Source: Pholis gunnellus (lineage: Eukaryota > Chordata > Actinopteri > Perciformes > Pholidae). From it: 64,000 nt of DNA. The notes under the pieces are model-generated. The model ran no database searches, was not told the origin of the DNA, and was given only the letters and a program-made list of their open reading frames with translations. Below are positions 34,987 to 48,736 of the stretch, in pieces (the first letter of the stretch is position 1; the number at the start of each line of letters is the position of its first letter). The translations under genes and the position numbers were made by a program. The DNA lies in NCBI GenBank assembly GCA_910591455.2, contig OU342826.1, forward strand, positions 6,709,903 to 6,773,902. The letters are read 5' to 3'.

Positions 34987-35880
34987 TCGGCTCATTCCTC
35001 ATGAACACTTTATTTGAACTCATTTGTTACGTTTATTTTTAAATTGAGTGTCTACTTGTCTAATTAACAGTATTCGTTCTGTCCATTGAACCTCCTGGAA
35101 AAGTCCCAACGTCCAGCTCTGCAGCCACAAAGAGGAAGAAGTTCAGAGTTTTATTGATGCCACGTTGCGTCATTCCAGTGTCCTCTTTCTTGTGTGTAAA
35201 GCTGCCAAAATGGGATGCTTCCTGGTGCAGATTTTGGTTTAACTGTTGGAGCTCGCTGACAACTCTGGGTTGTGTAGCTGCCGAAATTGGATTTCAAGGG
35301 ATTCTTTTGTCTTTCTTTGTATTTATTTTGTAAAAATGTACACTTGCTGTATATTTAAAGATTATTAATTCTATCATGGATTTGCTTTTCTTGTCCAGCA
35401 CTCTTTTCCCTCCACTGCAGCAAAACTTTAAAAAGCTTCTACGTACTTCAGTTGGACACTTGAGACAGGTACTTTGAGGTTCACAGACAGGGCGGCGGAT
35501 AAAGGCCGGACAGCGTTTCAACAAAGTAAATGTTAGCGGTATGAATTATTTGTTGGCAGGAGTTTAGGGGTGAGCTGCATGTCGTCCCCTGTGGACGGCG
35601 GCTCACTGCTGTGTGTGTCTCTCTAACACAGTTTGCCATCACCCTGTGGCTCAAATGTCAAAAACAGTGAAGCCCACCCAGCGACGGCAGCGGGGTGATG
35701 GGAAGCATCGCCTCTGGGTTTGTATGAGCGACAACAATCGCACCATTGATGCAATACAGCACAAGGACAGACTATTTAAACCTATAAACCGATTACATTT
35801 TGCTGACATATAAAGACAAAGACGACCGGGAATAAAGTTAGCATTGTTTTTTTTAGTCATGTACCTGTCTCACAGGTAGT
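34987..35880 (+). other. trmt44 3' UTR and polyadenylation signal
   Basis: The sequence after the TGA at 34984-34986 is non-coding. The first plain AATAAA on the plus strand is at 35831-35836, which would give a 3' UTR of about 850 bases; another AATAAA lies near 36112. The choice between them is not visible in sequence. Confidence 0.4.
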
Positions 35881-36039
35881 TGAATGTGCTGTGTGCAGTT
35901 TTCTGACAGTAAATGTTCAGACATTTTGACCTTTTGTAGCCACTAATGTGCAAATTGACGACTGAAGCTTAAAGGGTCAGTTCACCCAAACACCCTTGTT
36001 TCTTGTGAAGGCGACAACAACAAAAATAACTGCTCATTT

Positions 36040-36310
36040 AGTCAAAAGTATGATTTTTAATTATTAACAATTTTACTTTAAGTTTGATTAATTTAGTCGT
36101 TATTTTGACCAATAAAGTAAAATATCTCAATTGTAAATGTAATCTTGTATATATTTTTTTACTTAAATAGTCTACATTTTGACATAGTTTGTCATTTTAG
36201 TAAATATTTTACACTTATAATCCCCATTTACACCATACTCATCATTTTGACCGATGAAGTCATTCATTTGACTTACAATCCCATAGTTTTGACTTACTTT
36301 CACCTAGAAT
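36040..36310 (+). repeat. Degenerate tandem of TTTTGACTTA-like units
   Basis: The words AGTCAAAAGTATGA, GTCGTTATTTTGACC, CTACATTTTGACATAG, ATCATTTTGACCGATGAAGT, ATTTGACTTACAATC and AGTTTTGACTTAC recur at irregular spacing. They look like decayed copies of a short tandem unit. The upstream AAAGGGTCAGTTCACCCA at 35972 resembles the end of a known fish DNA-transposon-derived repeat. Confidence 0.45.
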
Positions 36311-36841
36311 TAAAAGACTTCAGACTTAGGTCTCATATCTTTGATATCTCATGATTTAGCTGAACTGAAGCTTTACAATACAACTGCATCCAGATAAAGT
36401 AGACAACACCAAAATCCCTGAAACAGCAGTGAGTTCTGTCTCAGGTTGCTGTTGTAAATCACGTGCACTGAATCCATTCCCTGGTGTTCAGAGGATTAAA
36501 TCCATACTGTGGTTCAAAAGGACATCCTATATGGTTAGTTAGTGGACTGTATGCCCCCATACCCCCTGCAGCTCAATGGCTGTGTCATCGAATACTAACG
36601 AAGACGTACATGTTTTTACTCAGTCTGTCTGACCACAGGTTCATCACAAGGTGAAAAAGCCGGCTGGAAAGGACGCTGCAACAGTTTTCTGGACAATTTG
36701 TGGTTTCTGAAAAGCCATTTAGACGTAAATGATGCTTCAGCTGTTATGGAAATACACTACAGTGGAGTTGAAAGTGTGTGTGGTTGTGTTTTGACAGGCA
36801 GTACTCTGTCACATTGTGTGGGTTTTAATGACCTGCTCAAA

Positions 36842-36842
<1 letters not shown>

Positions 36843-36877
<35 letters not shown>
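36843..36877 (+). repeat. Poly-C tract (35)
   Basis: The longest mononucleotide run in the window: 35 uninterrupted C. Such runs are hard to sequence and assemble, so the length should be treated as approximate. Confidence 0.95.
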
Positions 36878-39308
36878 ATGTCATTATGCTAACAGGAAGA
36901 AATCAGCTCATACAAATACTCAGCAGATATCGTCGACCTGCTTCCCTACATGTAGCTGCAGACTAGTGTGACGTGTTAGCTGACGAGCTGAGGTGTTCAC
37001 CTGCCAGATCCCCCCCAAACACACACTCCTGCCATGACCTTTCTGACCCACGTTCAATAAGCCATCATTATGACTCTGTTTACTTCCGCCTCGCACCGCT
37101 GCCTTGGAGATCCCATCCCTCCCTGCCTCCCTCCCTGCCCTCACATAAACACTGCACAGGAGGTCTGCTGCTCGCCCATGCACTGAAGAATGCACCATCG
37201 TGCCAAAAACAACTGCTACGAACAAGAAAACACTTTTCACTTCACAATACATGCATAAAGCTGACTTAGTAAAGAGATGCGGTAAGCCTAGTTTTGGTCA
37301 TTCGCAGATCAAAAGATGTCTCGACTCTCTGTTGAACTGAGTTTCATTTTGTTGAAAGGTCTGTTAGATGTCGAGGTTGCATACAACCATGATTGTAATG
37401 CCTATTTTAACATGTATTTAGAAGCTGTTACACATTGATTGAAATGCCGGTGAAACAATGATTACATGGAACCATGAAGCCCCTCCCAAAAAATGTCACG
37501 TTTCAACCACATTTTTTTCCAGAGATCCAAACATCTTTTGACCAATCAAATGACTTACCAGGCACTCTACAGTAGCTGGATCATTAGAGCAAATGTACTT
37601 ACAACTGTAGAGGAGACGATACATATTCTGGGATACGTAAATCAGGATTGTGAAATGGTAGTTTGACAAAACAATCCCAACAAGGTCCAAGATGCTAGCT
37701 TTTTTCTGGGCTTTCAACCAGTGAAACAGAAATATGATTATCATATACAAAAACACTACACAGTGATTCCCTGCATTGCATTAAAACGCTTTATTAATCT
37801 CCAGTGAGGGAAACATTTTCCATCAAATCAACTACATACAGACAACAATAGACATTTCCACAGTGCACAACAGACAGAACACACATTACAACGAATAAAT
37901 AACACCATGAAATGCCATATGAGACGTGAATAACATCAGAAAGATGCTAAATCTATAAACCACATCTAACAGTGCTGCTGGAACAAAAGGCCTTCTGGGT
38001 CATTCAGTAGAACACTGAGGCATCTTTAGTCGCTCACTGAATGAGCTTCTGAGTCCATTAAAAACACGGTGTAATGGATGGCCTTCGAAATACACAGTCG
38101 TGTACATGAGGGTATTTGTGTCAGAGGGTGAAGAAGATAAGAAAACAGAAGAGAAACATTCAACAGAAATTACAAATCTTTGCTTTTGCTTGGAGACGTA
38201 AAGTCTCCTTTAAAAAAGTGAATCTGCATGTCTTACACAATGTCTGATACTGAACAGGGGCTCCAGTTGTTTAGTCTGCAAATGATACTTCTCATGACAG
38301 CGATTTCTTGCAGTATCTAAAAAAAAAAAAATGTATCTCATACAGTGGAATGATGTCAATCGGCTGGTCCCGGTCTCAGTCCAGAGGAATGTATTAGAGA
38401 CGGGAAAAGCTAAACAGAGAGGACAGACAAAATGACTCCCCATGCTGTTAATCTAGGTCAGGGAGAAGTGGCTGCATCGCTTTGCCTAAGCCAACAACTT
38501 TCCCTGTGTTTCCCTCATGATTTATTCATTGTGGCACCACGGGACCCGGTGATGTACAGAAGTCTCTCTCAGCAAAGCCATGCCGTGTATTACTGCAACG
38601 CTGACAGCTGTCACTGCAATGAACTCTTTTGTTTGACTGTGGCTGCTGCTGCCTTACAAAATTGTCTCGTTCCTCCCCGTTTGTATTATGTTCGTGAGGG
38701 TCCTGAACAGAGGGGTTGTTTCGGTACATTATTTTGTTTCACTATCTGTTTTGTATTTGCTATTGCTGGCTTCAAATGGATATTGTGAGCATGTGGTTAC
38801 GGCATGAGAAGTCGTGTACACAATGTGTTTGTCGTTCGAGTGGTTAAATCGCGATACACTGCTGCTGAGGCAACCGAGGCTAACGTAATCCAGGAACTTC
38901 AAAGGAATAATGACATGAGGCCCGTTGGGAATATCAACATTTTCCTCAGATGTATTATATAATTACGTAGAAATACTATACGACTACAATTTTAATATAA
39001 TAACTACCCATCCAAAAATGAATGCAATAGTTTGTGGCTTGATGATGTCGAAAGCACTTGTGGAAAGTGTGTTAAAAACTTTTTCCAACTTTGTTCCTTC
39101 ACTATCTTAAAAAGAAGGAGCTCTTAGGAGGATTTCCCCACCAAAGAAAAGTACACGACGCATCTTAAATCTGAAAAGTCGAAGGATGATACTCCCACCC
39201 TCGATCAATATCTCAAAGCAGCGGATGGTCACGGCAGATAACACACTTCTAGCCTTTACTCTGTGTACTTACTACTCACTGAGTGTTGTACTGTGGAGGA
39301 GAACACCT

Positions 39309-39327
39309 CCCCCCCCCCCCCCCCCCC
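39309..39327 (+). repeat. Poly-C tract (19)
   Basis: An uninterrupted C run only 160 bases before the G33 tract at 39486, so the two could pair as C- and G-arms of a hairpin. Confidence 0.9.
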
Positions 39328-39484
39328 ATCCAACACCCCCTGCCTCGACCTTCCTCATCACCTCCTCAGACCTGGGTGACACTCGGAGATAAGGGAGTTA
39401 GGCTCTCAAGCCTTCACACCCGGTGCTCCCTCAGCGTGTCATGGCATGAACTGAGAGCGACAGGAAGAGTGAGATAAGGGGGGG

Positions 39485-39485
<1 letters not shown>

Positions 39486-39518
<33 letters not shown>
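39486..39518 (+). repeat. Poly-G tract (33)
   Basis: 33 uninterrupted G, preceded by seven G and one C (39478-39485). It faces the poly-C tract at 39309-39327. Confidence 0.95.
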
Positions 39519-39520
<2 letters not shown>

Positions 39521-41934
39521 GTTTGGAAATGTTTCACCATTCAACACTTACTTCAAAAAGTTGGCGGTTGAGAGGTGCCAAGCGGAGAGGGTGCTTCTTC
39601 TCGACAGAGCTGGAAATACACAATACATGCACACATGGGCCGTGCCATGGCTTCCACCCAATTCACTTCGATTTATAACACAGTTTATGCATTCTCCTGC
39701 CAGTGTAACGCTTAGTGATCCATCATACTGTATGCTCACTGGTTTATCTCACTAAACCTGCATTAAGAGTTGATTTTTGCAACAGAATCCCAGATAGACA
39801 CAACCATAACTTTGTCTTTTTTGGCCTGTTGAAATTGCCACTCGGGGGCCAATCCACTCAATTCATATTTTATGAGATGTTAATTTAATACCGTGTTCGG
39901 CACAAAACACGCGGTGCCTCGCGGTGTGAATTCCCACTCTCCCAGTCTTCTGCTAATCATATTGAATATATATTCAGATTACCGCCTGTTTAAATCTCAG
40001 CGACTCTATAGAGCCTGGGAAACACGGGAACGCTGAGTGAGGAGGTAACATAATCTGCATGAGAAATTGTCATCTGTAGAAAAGCTTCAAAAAAACAGAA
40101 TGTAATTAGTTTCTTTCCTTTCGGTTTTTACATTGAAGCAGTCGCTCATTCTGTGGTTCTTGCTGTCATTTCCCTTTTACCAATTAATTTAAATTTTAGA
40201 TTGAGGGAGATTCTGAGCGTTCTGTAAGTGAATATTAAAGAGCATCTTTCCACTGGGTTACCTGCAACAGGGCGAACCTTAGTGCCATCCGTGTAGGAGT
40301 TTGCTTGCCTTGTGGTAATGCTTGCAGGCTGTGTGTTGTTGCTTTATTTGTTGGTTTATTTTCATGGTTATTATTATCAAGGAGGTCATCTTTTCATTGG
40401 GAAGCCACTTGTGTCATTTGTTTCTTCAAGTAAATATTTCTGCGTTAAGTGGTTGAGTTACTGGTTCTCAAGCTTCTTCCCGGTCAGACGAAATCTAGAG
40501 AATCAGTGTCGTCACAACATGATGTCATTTCATATTCAGATTGACCTTTTATTCAGAATTTTAGAGTGAAATTCTCCATGTAAACACAAACCAAAGGATG
40601 AAACACATAGAACTATGATTTCTGTTCACAGGCATTTCTAACTCTCTCTCAGTTAAACAAAGACTTTGTGTGCCAGGCTCCCAATGCAACAACAACTTCA
40701 TGATCAGAGAAGATTCTTTTACTGACTTGCTGCTGCTTTCACTCAGAATGTATCATCTTTTTTATTGTAAAATACGGTCACATTCACAGATTTTTTATCA
40801 GTAGATATTAAGGGCAAGAACTGCTGGAGATCCATGTAAACTAAATCATAAAAGCACTTTTTGTGAGCACTTGGTCCAAACATTTGGTTGCGTTATTGTA
40901 AACCCAGTAATAAATAAATCAGCACATCTAGACAATTTTACAGCTTTTCCACATTGATGACATTTAAAAAATATTTTTTAATAAACAATAGGCCCATTTG
41001 GGAAAGTGAAATAACACAATCAGCATGACTGTCATCCAAGTGCATGCTCCATATTGTTCTTAAAACTCTATACGATCAACATTATAAAAAGTCTATATCT
41101 CATTCTTTAATCAATTGCATCAGCAGCTTTCAGGGAGGAACAGCATTGAATCATTCTTGTGGGACACAAGCACATTCAATTTGGGTTTCGTGATGCCATA
41201 TTACGTAATCCGTTTTTGCTTTCAGCGTGACATCACACCTTTCGGCTGATCGCCACGTGAAGACCATTAAAGTGCTGTGAGCATGCAGCTCCCATGAGTC
41301 AAGCAACTCGCCTCTACAGACTTGTCAAAGTGAGAAAAGAAAATGCAATCCGACCGACGTAAAAGAGCAGCTCAGCGGCTTCACAATCGGCGAAGTGAAA
41401 ATGGGGGGTTACCAGAGAGGCAGAAACCGGGAGAGGGTGTCGTTACCATGGGCGACAGGCCGAGGTGACCCAGATGGTACAAAAGCAGCCGAGCCTATAC
41501 GGGCCGCCGCGCTTTGACACACTAAGTAGAAACAAGCCACACACTGCATTACCCACTATAGTCTTTTCTTAAAACTATGGTCACACCCCTGGTTGAACAC
41601 ATTCTGCTGCATGGTGGATTGACATAATTCCGCGTTTAAACTGCGCATGCATCCTTGTTTACATCTCGTCAAGCGCGTGCCTCTCCAAATACAGTGTTGT
41701 ATTAGCCGCGTGCGTGTTTGCTTGGAGCCAATAAGGGAAGCGTTAAACAGTTCAATGGATACATGTGGCTGCACAGGGGAGGACAAACAGTGTCAAATCA
41801 CAGACATGACTGAACGATGTGCTGTTTGTGGCCACTGGAGCATATAGATGTGACTCACATAAAGGTCCTGTTTGTGCTGCAGCAGAATAAAATCAAAGTG
41901 TTCACAAATGAATAATACACTAACAGTAGCCACC

Positions 41935-42405
41935 TTTAAAGGAATAGTTTGACAAGCTGGGAAATATGCATTTTTTCACCAAAAGTTATAGATAAATGCT
42001 GCCGTCGTGTCTTTAAGTATGAAGCTAAGTTACGCGGTTAGTTTAGCGTAGCATGAAGAATAGAAGCAGAGGGAAACAGCTAGCTTGACTCTGTGCAACG
42101 GTCGAAAATAAGCCTTACATGCTGGCTAACAGCAGTGCAGCTAAGTGACTTCCCAGAGATTTGTCATCAGACAGATGAACGTTTGTTTGTTTGTGAAATA
42201 GTTACAGCACAACACACCTCAAACTGTCATTTTCACTTTTCTGTTTCAGTGCGGATTGAACAAACAACAATAAACTTGTTTTTGATGGGTTGGTAGGCAT
42301 ATTTGTCGGCCAGGTTAGCTGTTTCACTGTGCTAAGCTAACAATTTCCTGGTTCCCTCTTACCAAGTAAGTGAACAAGCATTGAACATTTTTGAATTCCT
42401 TTAAA
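41935..42405 (+). mobile_element. MITE-like copy, same family as 31117-31305
   Basis: The left end TTTAAAGGAATAGTTTGACA and the right end GAATTCCTTTAAA are inverse complements over TTTAAAGGAATT. The interior has GCGGTTAGTTTAGCGTAGCAT and GGGAAACAGCTAGCTTGACT, matching the order of blocks in the copy at 31117. A later GTGCTAAGCTAACAATTTCC suggests the opposite-strand blocks as well. The copy is longer and more diverged. Confidence 0.5.
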
Positions 42406-44776
42406 TTTCCCACAATGGTGCTTGACATTTGGTTTACCATAATGATACATTGAACATTACCTAATGAACATTTGTGCAGATTCACTGATGATTAGGCAGA
42501 CGATTGATGTAAAGATTTTTCTCTTGCCACTGTACATTTAAATCAGACTCATGTTGAAGTATGTAGACTGTACTTCTTCTTTGTATGAGCGCTCAATGTA
42601 ATCTTGGTGGCAGTGTCCAAAAGAATCAAGTGCCAAAACCCACGAATAATGGATCAGAGGGACTTCCTGTGATCGAATATGCCCCCGCCCCATCTCTAAT
42701 GAGATCCTCTAAATATTTTACATGATGCCAAACAAAGCCACATATAGCAGACACTCTCATTATTTCAACCGGTCTGCACGTCCACAATCAAAAAATGGCA
42801 TCTGCGTTAAAATGTCTTTCCTCCATCTAATCTGTCCTTGGGCAGGAATGTTTTTTAGCTCCTTCTATGCTTTTAAAAACTCTCTGCCTCCCCAGAGAGG
42901 GTAAGAGTGGGCGACAGTGGCCGAAAATAGCCCTTGTCGAGAAAGGATGAATCAACGCTGCACCTTATGCTTAATTAAAGATTAACGAGAAATTGCTCGC
43001 TGGTGTGGAGGTTTCTCAAAGCCTCACTTTACTTCTCTGATTAGGGTTGCGTAACTCTTGTTAATACTGCATGGACTACGCTAAAAAAGTAATGACATCT
43101 GCCGGGGTGGCAGAATCAATCCTGCCACGACAGGCTGCAAAATTTGAAGCTGGTGTGTTGCCAACACACGTTGATAAATTGGCAGCTCACAGCCGCTAAA
43201 TCCCTTAAATCTTCCTGATTTATTTTGTGAAATGTATCTGAATTAATGATGAACCCCCCATGAAAAGGTTCCAACAGTGGACAGTTTGTCATCTCTTCGT
43301 TTGAAACACTAGTGCTTCAGCCACGCTTCTGCTGCTCGGAGCTCACTGGTTTATTGTAAAATAAGTATGTCTTTTCATATTTCCTGAAAAGCAACATAAC
43401 GACATAATGATATCTTTTCTATTTGGTCTGCCTCAAGAAGTTTCATTTCACCTTTTTTCTATTTCGCAGCATTCGACAAACGCGATCCAAAAAGCAAAAC
43501 TATTATTGAAATCAGAAAAATTAGAAAGACTAAAACTCTGTCCAAGTATTCCAAATCTAATGACATCTGCTGGCTCAGTATTCTGTAACTCAGATACAGA
43601 ATCCAGGCTAATAATAGAAGAGGCACAAGTTTTGCCAGGACAGTGAGAACTGAGGCCAAGACGTGCCCACGCTTTGTTCAAAATGTTTAAACTTGAAGTA
43701 AAATGTGTGTTTCGAGACAACGGGAAAAAGAACTAGAGTTCAAAATGCGTTATGGTCAGTCTGTGTTGTCTGACTTATGATAATGAAAAGATGTCCTGGG
43801 TGTGTTGAACTGGCTTCGTGGTACAGGTGCTGACTTTCTTAGCATGCTTCAGCTAACATCTTTACAGTGGAGCAGTGTGGCGTGAATAAACACAATCTGC
43901 AGAAACACTGTATTAGTCAAATTTGTGCTAACGATGCAAGGCAAAATATATTAGCTTATTTTCTGTCTGAACACGACTAAACTTCACTTCCATATTCTAT
44001 AAATGAGAAATAAAAAAATAACAAAAATAACAAAATAACAATGGTCAGCAACCGCCTTTTTACACTTAAAAGCTTCAAATTGACCAGAGAGGTATTTATT
44101 GACATATTTTACATCTTAGAACGAAACTTTAAAATCTCTAAAGCTTCTGTTACACAGACCTTATTTCAGGGATCTAATCAAAAACCCATCAAAAAATACC
44201 CATTGACTTTGAGAACCAGAAAGTGCCAAAATGAAAACTAATTTCCTGGTTTTAGGGCTCCTTCCTGCAGCAAAGCCCTGAAGCTGTGACGCTCTCTGAT
44301 GCCTTGACAGCAGTTTTTTTTTTAAAGGAGGAGAGCGTGCTTTCTTTGTGCAATGCAAGCCAGCGACTTCCGCTGTACAATCCTGTTGTACACCTGACAT
44401 ACCGACCCACGCTACCACCATGCAGCCGTGAAATCCTCATAAATATCCGACGACTGTGGGCCTCTGCTGTGTCAGAAAGCAGAAGGTTGCTGAGTGTGAC
44501 TACTGTCCTGCTCGGCCCTTCGTGACTCATGAGACTTATTTAGCATGAGTCACTACACTTAGATTCCACACCTTGAAGGCCATTCGAGGCTGGAAAAAAA
44601 TGCCTCGAAGGATGGTCGAAGCAGATGTTTTTGGATACAGAGTGTTCTGGGGGAGTCTTGTCCTTTAAGGCAGACGGGTCGCAGTTAAGGTTAGACAAGG
44701 ATGAGTAAGAGCCGAGGTACTGTGAGATACAAACGGGCAGGAAAAACTGCCACTACTGGGAATTCAGCTTTGGATC

Positions 44777-44781
<5 letters not shown>

Positions 44782-44809
<28 letters not shown>
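44782..44809 (+). repeat. (GT)n microsatellite
   Basis: A near-perfect GT run of about 28 bases in intergenic DNA. Confidence 0.9.
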
Positions 44810-44812
<3 letters not shown>

Positions 44813-45612
44813 TAGGAAAGGAAATAGGCAGAGCTAGAAAGGAGTGAGTCAATGTGTATTTATTACAGCAAAGGGCTGGAGCACAGGGAGAGAGCCGGTG
44901 AATTTATAGATCTCATAATATTATTCACTGGAGATAAAGAAAATGTAAAAACGCAGCATCAGGCGGTTCACTTCCACACACTGTAAAACCCACAAAGTGC
45001 ATAAGATGAAGCTTGTTCTTGGATAATCAGGAAATTATTTACATTAATATTCTTATACTTAGTTGACAATGAAAAGAGATAGACATTATTAGAACAGTCC
45101 AGCTGGTCTAGTTATGGTCGCTAAGCTGGTTTGACCATCGGTGTTCAGGGAGGTTTTAGCAAACGATCAATTGTCACATGGACTTTGTGAAAATAGTTAG
45201 ACAAAATCTAAATTTGTACTTGATTTGAAACTGATTTCCATGCTTCTGTGCGCTGAGTTATTTTAACAAACTATATACTAATAAAACTCTTCCAAAACTA
45301 ATTGTGTGATCTGAAATTTACCAGGAAATAGTGGCCAATTTCTAAGGATATGTGTGATTCATCCAACAGCACCAATGAATAACATAATATTTATCAATAA
45401 ATGCACACCATGAAATCCATCGGTGTCACACTGTAATGGTATAATGGTGTACACTAATTGCAGAGGGTCATTTACACATGTGGGCTTTTGTTATGGATAA
45501 CAGTGATGGGATCCTTATTGGACAGAATGATGGATAATTTACAGAGCTGTATGTACACTATAGTACTCACTGTACCCAATGCAGGACCAGAACTCCAGCC
45601 ATCCTGGAAGTG

Positions 45613-45613
<1 letters not shown>

Positions 45614-45650
<37 letters not shown>
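45614..45650 (+). repeat. (TG)18 microsatellite
   Basis: A perfect TG run of about 37 bases in intergenic DNA. Confidence 0.95.
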
Positions 45651-45651
<1 letters not shown>

Positions 45652-48600
45652 TCTGTTTAATGTCGTTGAACCGATTTCCTTTATAAACACTGGATGTTAG
45701 GTCTTAAAATATTCACATTTAATTGGACATAACCATTTCTTTAACATTTCTTTTTCTTGGAGTATTTTATATTTTTATATATATTTCACAATGTGCATTG
45801 TGTCTATTATTTTATTAAACAAAATAGTGTCTAATTTTTGCTGAACACAAAAGATTTGCCTGGAAAGGAAAAAACCTAAAATGATCTGAATAATCATTTA
45901 AATCAGGAACTATCTAATTAAAGACTAACTTACTTAACTAAAGTCTGAACCTTGTTGCTTTTTTCCTCCGGTGCCATCCACCATATCTCATTTTCTTCAT
46001 CAACGACAAGTTAGCTTATTGAGAAAGCTCAGTTTTCATCAAGCGACCCATGAATCTTTGGTCAAAGAGGTCAGGATTGAATAACTGATGATGAAGACCT
46101 TGACATGGACACGCTGTTTTACTTTGGTAATGTTTGTCAACACTGTTAATCAGGTCAAAGCTCTCACATGCGGTGCAGTTTGGGTTGGGCTGTTGGTTAC
46201 ACTATCCCTGTAAAAGGCTTGTTAAGTAATGTTTTCTTCATCAGCGGGTCTACACGTTTTATGAGGCTCTTTTCATAGTTTGCTGCAGAAGCTGCAATGC
46301 TCCGTCACGTGCCGGCTGGCCTGCTCCGTCGGCCCACTGGAGCCCCGGCTGGCTTCAAAGCGCTCCTGTTGCCTAATGATAATGAATGCAGTGTGTCTGC
46401 TCACTGTGCTTAGTGGCTCACTGTCAATCTGTTCCACTCAGCCTCAGGTTACAGTCTGCTCGTGCACTGCGGGAGCAGCCGACGCCAAAAAGAGACCGTT
46501 TTTTCCGGTTTGGTTTGCCCGCTGGATGAGCGTGTGGTCATGAACCCTTCTGGAATAACAATGTGTTTGTGGCCCCTGTGGTCCGAATCAAAGGAATGCT
46601 CTTTAGATCCAATACAAATACTGTAGTCAGCGGTTTGATACAATCCTAAACTCCTGCACTATTCCTCCTCATATCTTTTGCAAAGGTGTCCAGGAAGCTT
46701 GTGTAATACGTTCCAAAGCTCCATGAAGTATTTGACTTATAAATCAATAAATAGACAGGGCGTCGCCCGCTGGGTTATTAATAAAACACTAAAGGAGTCC
46801 TATAAAATGTGGCTTTATTTGGTCTGTCCTCACTGGGTCAAAGCCATCCATTTGTGCCTCTCGCTCACCCCTGCTATCTCTCCGCCCCGTCCTTCGGGTC
46901 TCCAGATAAAAGAGGGCTCATTGTGAACAAAGCAAAGGGTTTGACAGAGCGTTGGCCACCTGCAGCGGACCAAAACATTCTGTTTGCTCAGGTTCGATAA
47001 AAGAAAAACGGGCCATCTGAGGATCGGGAGAGATGAGTAAGTCCCATGAGAAATTTATAGCGATGCGCGCATGTCATGAACAGCGTTTAAGCTGTTTGAA
47101 TGCCGTCAGAAATCCTCCTCCAGAAGCACAAATAACCATAAAAAGAGTATAATTTGCAGCAGATAATAGAGGCTTCATAATATCCTTGGATGGTCACGAT
47201 GACCCCCCCCATGTAAATGATATTTACGTTCCACATCGAGGGAGCATGTGTTGCCAGAGATGCTGCGATAACTTCCCAGACTTGGGTGTTGCTATGGGAA
47301 CATGACTCATCACAAGTCCGCCCTGCTCTACCTGTGGCAGCTGCACAGCACTCGCGAAAGCTATTTCATGCTCCTTTTGTTTGCCAAACCAGCAGCGCTC
47401 AGCCTCAATTTTCAATAACATATCATATCAGATGTCTGGGAAAACACAGTGAACACGCAGGTGCTAAAGAGCTTTTTGAGTCGTTTATTTTTATTCTTTT
47501 CTTTTCTTCACAGCATGGCGCCGGCTATTCAGGAGCACTTTTCTAATGGAGTTAGCGGAGTGAGGTCGCGATTGAATCACAGTCAGTCAATCAACCCGTC
47601 ACATTAGACCATGGTTGTGCGAGGAAAAGAAATGCATGGGATTGATGTGTTAAATGCAATTTGCATGATTTTTTTTTTTTAATGGCTTGGAAATCATTTG
47701 AGAGCTCGCTGACCTTAATGTGTTAGCTGAGTTATAGATGCAATGGGATTTAGTGGAGGCTTTAATGCATTATAATGTATATCTCATAAACAGTTTTATG
47801 TCCTCATGATGACCTTACGGTTCATCAATGTGCAGCAGTGAGTGTTTTATAGCCGTTATACAAGTTGTAAATACAATGGGACTAAATAAGCCTCAATACA
47901 TTAAAATGCATTATCTAACACACAATCAATCATAACCTTTACATGGCATCATAACAAGCTTAACTTAAGATGATTGGTGTATATAGAGAATTATGAAATT
48001 TGAGTGACGTTTGTACATCTGATCATGCACTTGTGCACACACACACACACACACTCACATGTGAGCAACAGATGCACATAGATTAGATAAACACACAAAC
48101 ATACTCACAAAGACTACATGCATGCATGCACTCAGACACGTATACCAGTAAAATCAATGCACCTGAACCTCTGCAACACACTTAAATGATTGTATTTTGA
48201 ATAAAACATGAATAATTTTAATGATCATGTCATGTGTATGAGAATGTCACTCTTTATGATGTGTTCAGTTAAACTGTACTCCTGTCAATGACGACATGTA
48301 ATGACCAGAAAAGCCTTACCAGGGAGAGGGATTGCAAATTAGCCTTGGCATCTGTATCATGCTATTGTCCCTGACAAATAAATAAAATAAATATATAGCA
48401 ACTCATAATAACTAAGATATGAATGAATCGAGATGTGTGTATCCCTCATCCACAAACAATTGTTCAAGATTCTTTACGTGATGTTTTGGTGACATTAAAA
48501 CTGCAGATGTGAATCAAAAATGTAATAAATAAGCAAATGTATCCTAATAATAATAGTAGCAATATTAATAAAGATAAAAAAACAAGATGAAAACAACACA

Positions 48601-48681
48601 GTTCACCGAACATATGAGATATCAAAAGGTTTTAATGTCTTTTTTTTTGGCCAGTCTTTTCTTATTGTGCAACATATAACA

Positions 48682-48691
48682 AACACACACA

Positions 48692-48735
<44 letters not shown>
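48682..48735 (+). repeat. (CA)n microsatellite
   Basis: About 54 bases of CA, with one T interruption near 48699. It is the longest dinucleotide array in the window. Confidence 0.95.

Positions 48736-48736
<1 letters not shown>

Noticed and set aside
38432..38788. 118-aa plus-strand frame in the gene-poor region
   Set aside because: It has no recognisable domain and no supporting splice or promoter context; a frame of this length is expected by chance in 64 kb.
43459..43659. Small hydrophobic frame, minus strand, resembling a membrane peptide
   Set aside because: It starts with TTG, lies in gene-poor AT-rich DNA and has no splice partner or known family; chance is the simplest reading.
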